This document shows positions 54,841 through 64,000 of a stretch of 64,000 nucleotides of DNA, piece after piece. This stretch comes from Cheiracanthium punctorium (lineage: Eukaryota > Arthropoda > Arachnida > Araneae > Cheiracanthiidae): positions 1,302,001-1,366,000 of the forward strand of contig JAWZYV010001774.1 of assembly GCA_038373885.1 (NCBI GenBank). Reading direction: 5' to 3'. Position 1 is the first letter of the stretch. Each line of letters begins with the position of its first letter. The notes below the pieces were generated by a model. That model had not been told where the DNA came from. It made no database searches and saw only the letters and a program-made list of their open reading frames with translations. A program made the position numbers and the translations under genes.

Positions 54841-55427
54841 TTCGGAAAGTTGAATGGAATCACTCCAGATTTTTTAAAAGAAATTCTCACTTTTCAGCTT
54901 TGCACCTTTAGGAGGAAGAAGCATTTCTCTTTGGTTATCATATGAAACACCGAATTATATTTTAATCTACTGGATCACTTATCGACAGACAACAGAAACT
55001 TGCATTGATCCGGATATTATTATCATTGCCCCTTCTATTTTGTTTTATCTTTGCTTATGCCTTCTCTTTCCGTTCAAAAAAAAAAGATAGTTTATTTTCA
55101 ATATGTAGAAAGGATTCGTGCGCTTTATCTTGTCGTCGGTGGCAATCTGAAAAACGGTATTAACGTCGGGTTTTCCCCAGTTTTCCTTTGCTATTTCGGC
55201 GAACGGTAGTTAGCAGTAACGATGACGACGCGTAAATTCCGCGATAACGCACGCCGCAATCGCAAGTGGCATATAAGCAAGGGAACGAGCGTTCACTTGG
55301 CTAGGTGAGATAGATCATCGCAAAAAAGCAAAAGGTAGGTAGGTTTGTTACAGTGTGGCCTTTCTCAATAATTATGATTTCCATTTGTTTGGCGTTCGAT
55401 TTCCAGGAGAGGACAAGTCAGATTACT

Positions 55428-55689
55428 TAACCTGTCGTTTAGGGCTGTTTGCGGCACCTTCTGGTGTTTTTCCTCCTAACTTGAATCGTCATTAGAAGAA
55501 GGGGACTTCTGAATATTGGCACCCCTCAGAAACTGCTAGAAACCGCTGTCGGGACTTTCGGGGCTGCGGGTTTAGCGTGCGCACGTACACCGCCTGAACT
55601 CGGCTGTCTTTCGTCGTAGTGCGGGATTCAAACCAGCGAAATTCCGGCTACCAATCCAATATTCTAATCACTGGGCTACCCCGGCCCCT
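55428..55689 (-). mobile_element. SINE family A, minus-strand copy
   Basis: Read on the minus strand it starts GGGGCCGGGGTAGCCCAGTG (A box GGGTAGCCCAGTGATTAG), has B box CTGGTTTGAATCCCGC, and continues with CCGAAAGTCC, CTAGCAGTTTCTGAGGGGTG and CCAATATTCAGAAGTCC, as in 22494-22782. No clear TSD. Confidence 0.75.
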
Positions 55690-57129
55690 GTGATTACGAT
55701 TTGTCTGTCTGGGTGCCCGTGGTGTAGTTGTAATAAATGTGTATCATTTGTTCCGATATTTAATATAAAGGTATCTTGAGATACGAGGTTTTTTTTTTTA
55801 AGATAAATTAAATTGATTTTTTGACTTGAGATTATAATTTAAATTCAGGATACAAGCAATCTTCAGTGACGTAACAAATCTCCCCACACAACCGTTCACA
55901 GGAGTATTGTTTCGGAAATTGTCTACAGGACAGCACTAAAGTACTCTAGGCCAAAAATACATAAATTTTTCTTTCAATCTATCTAATTTAGACTTATTAT
56001 TCGTTTGTGGTTAAAAACCACTAAGAAAATCTGCTTTACAAAATGTATAGTTTACCAAATTCCATTGCGAACGAATTTCCTTCGTTGTTGGGACTACATT
56101 TTGCTCCAGGAAGAAAAAGTCGTCTCAAAAGAAGAGTTCTGTAACCCACTTCCTCCCCATTTTTGATTGCAATCGACTGGTACTAGTATATTGACAGAAT
56201 CACTCAAAAAACTTTCAATGCTTTAAAGTCTGTGAACAAACCTTGTTTGAGTCATGTCGAAAATATCTCCAACTGTCGCGAAGCTCAGCGAGTTTTGGAG
56301 AAATATAGCCAAATATAAGCTTCCGAAACCGAACTCGGTTTGGGGGTATCTCCCATGCTTCGCGAGAAATCTCCAAACCATAATTGAATTTACTGTAATG
56401 AGTTTATTGTAACCTTAAAGTTACAGTAAACCCAAAAGAATATTTTTATGCATAATAGTGAAAGAAAAAAAGAAAGAAAACTGATTGCAGGTTATTGAAA
56501 ATTTTGTAGCCAGATAAAATTTCGGAAAAATCCGAACTTCAAAAAGGCATACTTTTTTGTGTGAAAAAGACTCCATTATTATTTTTTTTAACAAAAATCT
56601 AAATTTTCGGGGAGGACTTCTCGACTCCTCCCCTTATACACGTCATTCTTTATAATCATTCATGAGCATGAGCATGTGAAAACTAATATAAATTTTGTCT
56701 CTAAATTTCAAGCAGTGTTTTTTTGCACACGAAAGTCAGTATTCGCAGTTTTTTTTTTTCCCCTTAGTCAGTTTTAATTTTAACAAGAAAACAGAGAGAA
56801 TTTTCTTCTGAAAATCTTACATGCAAACTTAATTTTATTCTCGATTACTTCTAAAAGCATTCCTCATGTTATTTTCAGCTGATATTTTTAAAGCTGAAAT
56901 AGGAATGTTATTCGTTTAAAGCATTTTCGTTGTAGCAAAAAGATTACGTCACATCCTCCGTCCACACAAATACATAAATGAGGTCACCAAGATGAATCTC
57001 ACTGGTGGTTTGGGATATATTAATTAGTTTAAATTTAGATTAAAAAAAACTCTTTTCGTGCAGCGGGTGGGACTCACAAGTAGTTTCAGAAGCAGTTTCC
57101 TTCAAAATAAAGCTAATTAATTATTCAGT

Positions 57130-57220
57130 GTTCGTACGGATACAGATCCTAGATTTGCTAAAATTCTGAACTTTTAAAATTTTGCCCTAAAATGTTCTGA
57201 TATTTTAAAAGTGCTTCTGT
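57130..57220. repeat. Dispersed repeat G, copy 2
   Basis: TAGATTTGCTAAAATTCTGA and CCTAAAATGTTCTGATATTT match 20165-20230. Confidence 0.5.
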
Positions 57221-57500
57221 TTTGTTTAAAATTGGAATGAATTTTTCTCTGGTATTTGGAATAGTAGATATCGTATCTGGCTTTCAAATGAAATAACTTT
57301 AAATCAAGTGACCAAAAATATCTATAACTGAATAAACGTGTTCACACAAGGAAGTCTCAGAGAGTCCATATCAGACTTTTTTTTAAAGAGAATTTGTGAG
57401 ATAATTATTTTCGTCGGGAGTGTGTAGATTAATAAGAAATGCTTAATGTTTTATATGTATTTAATATTTCTGTATATTTTTTTTATTTAGGGGGAGCACG

Positions 57501-60500
57501 ATGACTTGTCTCCATTTGTTCGCTTTTGTAACCTGCTTCTTTGCCTCAAGTGCGTTTGGAGGTAACGTCGTTTAATTTGTTCGTAATTTGTAAAACACCT
57601 GAGCGATTAACCCAAAGACCAATTACACGTAATTAAAAAGAAACCAGAAAGGTAAATCATGCCAAACGCATCCATTATAAAACACTTTCCGACACCCTAG
57701 CGCGTGCGCAATTGGAGCACGAGTCATGAATTTTCAAGATTCCCATTGAAATCATCATATACCTCGTTATTACCACATTAGGTAGTTTTTGATTTCCCAC
57801 CAAATAATGAAAATATTACCAGACTGGGTTCATTTTTCAAAAGATTTTTTTCTCAGCGTACTTGACGATTTATCGCAAAAGTCGCCAATAATAGCAAATT
57901 TTTTCGCAATTTTTGAGGTAGATATTACATAGTAAATATTGTGCTTTAAACAGATGCCTGTCGCTAAACGACCACTGAACGTAATGTATTGGAATTATTT
58001 TGAGTGCTCCTCTAGAAGAACTATTAATGATACAGACACTATTTCGATGGAGAGATTTTATATTGTAATCTTTAATAACATGTATCGATTTTGTTTCATT
58101 TCAAACAGCCAAATGTCGCTAAAATACACTTTAATGAATGACTGCCCATAGAGCGTAATGCATTGGAAAATTTTTCAGCTGTCCTGCAGAAGAACTGTAT
58201 GGTGAATTGAATATAGTGAATTCTACATCCACCATATTTACAGGACGGACGGACGGACAGACAGGCAAACCGTAATCATAAACACTCTTCAACTTTGTTG
58301 GAAAGTTTTAAAAAAACATGCACAAAGCTCTGCTCAGTAGGACGACGCCTTTCTCCGTCATGGTCCAATGGAGTCCATTCCCTTGGCTGTCTGTGGAAAT
58401 TTTAAAAGGAATCTATAGTGTGTTCCAAGAGTCCTTTGGAAAGCTATGATAAATCTTTGTATTTAAAAATTCCCATTCAAATTTAAAAAATGGCTCCATT
58501 GCTTGCAGATGATTCAGTTGATGAAATACCAGTTTTCTGGATTGATATAACAGAAATCCAATGGCAGAATAGAATAGACTCAGTCGTTTCACGTTTAAAT
58601 GATGTACTTCAAGCATCACGCTGAAATGTTCTGTAGTGAATAGATCCTTTAACGACGACGCATGGTCGCATGCCACCATTCTAGTGACGCCATCTGCCAA
58701 ATTTAGCTGATTCACCATCTCTTCGGCTCTCTTGAAAAGGAACGTCTTGAAAAGAGCTGATTCGAAGTTCGATTTTCTTCTGATAATTTCTCAGAATTCT
58801 ATGTTCTTTACTGTAATATTCCAAACAATTGAAGGCTCAACATTTACCTATATCCAATGTTCTTCAGATTCAGAAGCTAAAACAATGCTAATTTATTGAA
58901 ATTAAAAAAAGAAAACTGTGTTAAAGCTAGGGACTATATTAGAAGGAGATGAGTACACAAGTTATGACAGTAGATCTCTATTTGCGTCAGCAATTTTTTG
59001 CAGCTATAGGTGACATTATAATCAAATGTATATAAAATATTTTTCTTTCTTTCTTTCTTTTTTAGTTTACATATTATTTTTAGTTCAAGTTAAGAACAGT
59101 TTAAGTAGTACATTTTAATTATTTTCCTTTGTCTCAGCGTCTTTCGAGTGCTCCACAGGCATTTCAAAGACTACATAAGTGTATATCTTTCCTTTTATCC
59201 AGCATGCCCGGAGATCGTAACGAGAGCAGGGTGGGGTGCTCGAGCCCCTCGGACCAGTAGCGGCACCATGGCCGTGCCAGTCAGTCACGTGTTCATCCAC
59301 CACACAGCGGGCTCCAAGTGCAGCAATCAAGAAACGTGCGCGAGAGTGGCTCGACAAACACAGAACCATCACATGGACACGAACAGTAAGTCTGAAAATA
59401 GTAAAAGTAACTTTTTCCTTCCATCGCAGACACGAAAAGCTGCGTGGGCAAGTATAATACACATTAGAGTTCTTTTAGTCACTTACCTTAGCGTAATCAT
59501 AGGGATGGTTATGAGAAAAGCCTTGTTTCTCAATATAGTAGATTCTATCTCAACCAGCCTAATTGAGACTGGGGGTAAGCCGGTTAAGCGAAAATCCGGT
59601 TAAAGCGGAGAATGAAATATATATATATATGTATATAATTAATTAATGGAACTACATTATAATAAATGCTTCAATTTATTAGGAAGTTTCATATACCAGT
59701 AGGAGGAAAGTTTTAAAAACTTTTTATTAAATTGATATCAAATACGGCCAGTTAAAGCGGAGATCCGGTTAAGAGGGAACCTACTGTACTCCACAGGGGC
59801 CTTACGAGACGAGACAAAGCTCTGCAGTTGTTAAGCGAGACGATACAGAAACGGACGTAGCCCAGGACTTGTCCTAAAGGGGAAGGGGGTGAGGGAGGAG
59901 TAAAGGATTAAGAAGTCTGCATGTTGTGCCTACATGGCGCAACATATTAATACTAGCTAGATTTTAGGGTCAGAGGGCCAGCTTATGTCGCTTCTGAGTT
60001 ACTTAAAACCACTGGTGTACACGAGGTAAAGATTTATGTAGGGATGGACGCGAGACGACTTTTTTGCGAGACGAGACAGAGATTTACAGCTTTTTTTGCG
60101 AGACGAGACAAGCATTTTTAACATTATGATATAGGGATTTTTGCGAGACGAGACAAGCTTTTCGGCTGTTTTGCGAGACGCGAGACGCCAATTTTTCGTC
60201 TCGCGTCCATCCCTAGATTTATGGATCCCCCCCCCATAAGAGTTGTTAGTAATGCTTTTTCAAATCGCCATATACTTTTTACTAAATTCTAGGCTTTGAA
60301 ATATATTTTAACAGTAAAATAAATAAATCTACAACATAATTCTCAGAATCGTGGGAAGGGATTCATGTGAATATATCCGTATATAAATTAGGAATACAAT
60401 CAAAGATAAATCGGTCTATAAAGACCGATTTACTAAAGATTGTCACGATAACAAAGATTTTTCATGATGTTTTTGCAGGTGGTTGGTATTTCAGCAATCT

Positions 60501-63178
60501 CTAGTAGATTATCTGGCCGGTTCACAACGTTTCTACACTATAGGGTCCAGGATTCTGTAGCCGTGTCTGGGGAACGAAGGTCTTTATTCTCGTTTGAGGT
60601 GTTGCATCACTGCGTTTAAATTAGCTACTTGGAGATTTGATTTAATTGATCTCATAACCTGCGGGCTACTTGAAAATAATGCTGTTGCAAAAGCAGCACG
60701 ACCATTGACAAAGTGCTCAATACTATCTCAAATCAGCAATGGGAACGAAATATCTTAATGTTATAGAATACGCCCTACTAATAAGAATTCCAACTAATCT
60801 ACTTCATGCTTCTTTTCCAGAATGGGCTGATATAGGCTACAGCTTCTTGGTGGGCGGCGACGGTCGCATCTACGAAGGCAGGGGCTGGAAAGGGGTGGGA
60901 GCCCACACTGTGAACTACAACTCCAAAGCCATTGGAATTTCTTTCATGGGCAACTTCGACAAGGAATCTCCAAGCAGCGCTATGATCAACGCAGCAAAGA
61001 ACCTCATCGACTGCGGAATACAGAAGGTACAAGATTGGGTCTAAAAGTTTTAATTTTATAATTTGATTAGATGGATTACCTTTCCTTCGCTCGAAAATGA
61101 GAATTGCTTTTTCCAGTTCCAGCAAACAAAACAACACTCCTATATTTCTGTTTTAAGATTTAAAAACGAAAATACTTAAGCGCCATATTTGCTGTAACCT
61201 GTTTGCTGCCATAATTGCACGGACTTACGGCAACGATCAGCCCACCTTTTTTGTTGCCAGCCTGGGTCTTAGAGTGCTTTGCTGTGACCCAAAAAACACA
61301 GCGGGCAGAAAAACAGGCTCTCTGTTGTCGCAGGACTTGTAAGGGTTTTTTAATTTGATAAATTCCGATCTTTAAGAATTGTCCTAAAACGTCCTACTGT
61401 TTGAGATTCTCGAGAATTTTTTTTCCCATATTTTATAAAAAAACAGGACCATTTTTAAAATATCAAACTATTTTAGGGTAATATTTCGAAAGTTCGGAAT
61501 TTTAGCAATACAAGATCTGTACGAAAAATGTGTTGCGTAATCTTTATGATGGAAGAGACAAATGTGTATAGCTATTCGTAACGCAATGGCCTATGTGCAA
61601 ATGAGATTGTGTTGGAAAGTGTAATCTAAACCTTGCGTTCGATAATTTATCTTTCTTTTAGATGCTCTCTTGCTGTACTATAAGGATTTGCAGTTTCTTT
61701 CACAGACTATTTTTAAGGACATCTATTCGTTTATGATACTGCACCATTGAAAGTGTTACTTAATATGACCGAACTGTGTAATCATTCGCTGCTACCGTGG
61801 GTGACCAAACTGCGATTTGTCTAGTAAATTAATTTCTTGCATTGTCGAAACTGCTTCTCGCCTTTAAGTTATATTTTGAGGTGGTTGTGGAATGTTGCGT
61901 TCTTTTTGTGAACTACTGTCACCAAGATATACAATTAGTATTTACTAACCGCATTCAGCAACCAGTTGTTATGCTCTCTCAATAAAGTAAAGATCTATAG
62001 ATCCCCAACCCCCCCCCCAAAAAAAAAAAAAAGATTTGTTAGCAATGCTTTTTAAAATCTCCATATATTTTTTAGTAAATTCTAGGCTTTGAAATATATT
62101 TTAACGCTAAAGATAAATAAATCTCCATACATCTCATTTTGAGTAAATGTAGTGTACTACTTCGGCACTTTCATACTTCGCATAGTGAACATAATCCTCA
62201 TTAACATCCTTCATATGCTGTGCTGGCACCCTCCAAAAGCCACGCGAAAATGATGTATTCTCGTTTACATTACATTTAAAAAGCAAGAGTGTCATTGCTA
62301 ACAGTTTTTCCCCTTTAAGATAAAAAAAATTATGTGAAAAACTTTTTTGTGTTAACCCTCCCAGCCACCGACCCCCTTATCGGGGACGAATTTTAAAATT
62401 TCCTGAAAATGACTTTTAAATATGTGTTACATTCTAAAGCAAGAATTTTATAGAGATAGAGAGGGACATGTGCAAAGGAAGTTTTGACCCACTACTTCCC
62501 ACAGGTTACAAACTTTGGAAAATCTTCTCTTATTGGGTTACTCTGGTACATTACAGACCGCACATACATGCCGAATTTCGTATATTATTAGCTTCAGTAG
62601 TCTCTGCTAAGCAAAATATTGGAGTACGCAAAATCGACAATACTTTCCGGTCCCCCTTCTTAAACAGCATGTTTTAAACGTGACGCTAATACGTTGTGAT
62701 GTAAAGACTGTGTCAATTTGCTCTACAAAGCTTTTCGTGATTGGTTTAACAAGCCCATTTCGATATTTCGTGAGTGTACTTATAGAACACAGTGCTGTAT
62801 TCTAAAGCTGCAGCACTTGCACTGTATTACTGTACAGCAATATGTGTAGTAAAATTACAGGTATTTCTTACAGTGCATTAAACTCCATGCTCCATGAAAC
62901 TGCACCAAGCGTTCTGTCAAAATTCAAAGACCCACAGAATTGCTCCATCGCAGAAAATTTTTGAGAAAGCCTGTATATTTCTGTGCAAAAGAAATTGTGA
63001 CTTTTGATTAGTAAATAATTTAGTGTAACTTCTTTTTTAGGGATTCATCAGTAAGGGCAGACAAATCCACGGCCACAGAGATGCTAAATGCACAGCATGT
63101 CCAGGGGCGGCACTCTACAAGGAGATACAAGGTTGGGTTGGCTTCAAGGGTGGAAAACTGCCTGGATACAAGTGTTAG
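57501..63178 (+). CDS. PGRP: Secreted short PGRP, zinc amidase type, 4 exons, 195 aa
   Basis: The exons are 57501-57561, 59203-59385, 60821-61026 and 63041-63178; phases 1, 1, 0 close and sum to 588 nt with TAG. The protein binds bacterial peptidoglycan outside the cell and is predicted to cleave the MurNAc-L-Ala bond. Residues 1-20 form a signal peptide (MTCLHLFAFVTCFFASSAFG); the mature part opens CPEIVTRAGWGAR. Expected zinc and catalytic residues are present: H53/H54 in FIHHTAG, Y88 in GYSFLVGGDG, H162, T168 and C170 in GHRDAKCTACPG. C60 and C66 can form the conserved disulphide. GW at 103-104 suggests DAP-type binding, weakly. Length is typical of short PGRPs. A poly-pyrimidine tract ending in ATTTAG 10 nt before the ATG suggests a 5'-UTR intron. 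A dead tandem copy lies upstream. Confidence 0.93.
59534..59788. mobile_element. pogo/Tigger-like MITE
   Basis: The body 59536-59786 has ends TAGTAGATTCTATCTCAACC and, inverted, CAGTAGGTTCCCTCTTAACC, with TA outside both. Inside, GGTTAAGCGAAAATCCGGTT and CGGAGATCCGGTTAAGAGGG repeat the motif. It lies in intron 2 of the PGRP gene. Confidence 0.6.
60031..60223. mobile_element. Miniature hAT-type element, GCGAGACGAGAC family
   Basis: The body 60039-60215 (177 bp) starts TAGGGATGGACGCGAGACGA and ends TCGTCTCGCGTCCATCCCTA. The flanks are exact GATTTATG duplications (60031-60038 and 60216-60223). The interior is mostly GCGAGACGAGAC repeats. It lies in intron 2 of the PGRP gene. Confidence 0.88.
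61425..61530. repeat. Dispersed repeat G, copy 3 (inverted)
   Basis: AAAATATCAAACTATTTTAG and CGGAATTTTAGCAATACAAG are complements of 20165-20230 text. It lies in intron 3 of the PGRP gene. Confidence 0.5.
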
Positions 63179-63241
63179 AAGAATCTCCCTGTGGAAACTA
63201 TGAAATCAATGTATTTGAATGGAAATTATGATCACAGTAAT

Positions 63242-63247
63242 AATAAA
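63242..63247 (+). terminator. Polyadenylation signal of the PGRP gene
   Basis: AATAAA 64 nt after the stop codon; the only good signal near the gene end. Confidence 0.75.
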
Positions 63248-64000
63248 ACATAGCACTTAAACCCTATCTTATTGGTTATTTTCATGTAAGTGAATTTCTT
63301 CAAAATTCAATTCAACACAATTCAAAAAAGGTATTCAAGTAAGAGCCAAATTTCCTACTTTAGTTTTGTGAATAACTAATTGTGTGTTTGAAAAAACACA
63401 AAATTTAAAGAAATGTGAGAAGTTATTTGTTATATGTGGCAGGATTCTCTTTTACGAAAAATAATTGTTTATACATAAAACTGAAATAGGAAATTTGACA
63501 CCCTGGAATATATTTTTCAGACAGTGTACAATAACTTTCTCATACTCATGTGTCAGGGCCGGACTATGCATTACGCACCGTAGGGGGCTCCAGTAAAAGA
63601 ACTGTAAATGACGGAGACACTGTTTTCAATGAAGAGGTTTGTTCTGTAATCCTTAACCAATTTTGTTTCATTTGAAACAGCCGAATATCTCTGAAGTACG
63701 ATTTGAAGAATGCGACTATCCGTAGAATACAGGCGCGCACACAGGATTTTTGGCTGGGGGGGGTCCAACTTTTACAGTTTGGGGGGGGGGGTCCAACTTT
63801 TAGGGATGTTCCAGATTGACAAAAATCAGTGATGAAAGAACTCGTTTTCATTAGATGGAATTCATCAAAACTCGTCCCATCCAGTTCCCTAAGAATACAC
63901 TACACAATACAATAGGAAGCAAAATAATAGTTGTACAGTTTTGAGAACAAGATGGTGTTTTATGTTCTCTTTCAGTTCGTTTTTGAAAAGTTGAGGAAAA
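63248..64000. other. Downstream flank of PGRP
   Basis: No gene. GGGCCGGACTATGCATTACG at about 63558 and the G-rich runs near 63755-63790 look like ends of short repeats; they were not delimited. Confidence 0.4.

Noticed and set aside
59148..59603. Long open frame of 151 codons
   Set aside because: Its middle is simply exon 2 of the PGRP gene; the rest is read-through into the flanking introns, so it is not a separate gene.
60799..61137. 112-codon minus-strand open frame
   Set aside because: It lies antisense to PGRP exon 3 and has no family resemblance.
11017..63178. Functional gene cluster linking the PhzF-like and PGRP genes
   Set aside because: They are over 20 kb apart with no shared regulatory signals seen; adjacency alone does not support a common pathway in an animal genome.

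Overview
This is a window of a eukaryotic nuclear genome. The signs are AT-rich DNA, small coding exons with GT..AG borders separated by kilobase introns, long homopolymer tracts and very dense transposon debris. An arthropod, most likely a chelicerate and probably a spider, is my inference. It rests on an arthropod-style short secreted peptidoglycan recognition protein and on Tc1 transposases of a type I associate with orb-weaver genomes. No rRNA, functional tRNA, CRISPR array or bacterial-style operon was seen.

Two host genes can be reconstructed exon by exon, both on the + strand. The first (11017-36205) is a nine-exon gene for a 300-residue PhzF/PBLD-family protein. All phases close and the reading frame runs from ATG to TGA. 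The residue expected to be the catalytic glutamate is a glutamine. The second (57501-63178) is a four-exon gene for a 195-residue secreted PGRP with the complete set of zinc-amidase residues. Upstream of it, 46647-51795 holds the wreck of a second PGRP copy: a signal-peptide exon with a destroyed splice donor and a core exon with a frameshifting deletion.

Everything else is transposable elements or unassigned AT-rich sequence. Many elements can be delimited to the base by terminal inverted repeats (TIRs) and target-site duplications (TSDs). They include a TTAA-flanked element with a Kolobok-like transposase relic (759-2006), a hAT-type element with a solo LTR inside it (2428-4201), short hAT-type elements at 14530, 19640, 27809 and 60031, and three copies of a TTAA/CCC-ended repeat at 9.5, 20.8 and 26.8 kb. 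There is also a broken Tc1 copy with a SINE inserted at its start codon (22479-23820), a mariner-type relic (30831-32083), one apparently intact Tc1 element with an uninterrupted 346-residue transposase (37316-38728), and a piggyBac-type element carrying a Charlie-type hAT (48605-50480). Three tRNA-derived or tRNA-like SINE families, several near-perfect palindromes and several small tandem arrays fill the introns.

I found no new multi-gene system. The points most worth a second look are the altered active site of the PhzF-like protein, the intact/decayed PGRP pair, the dated nested insertions, and short palindromic motif arrays whose function is unclear.
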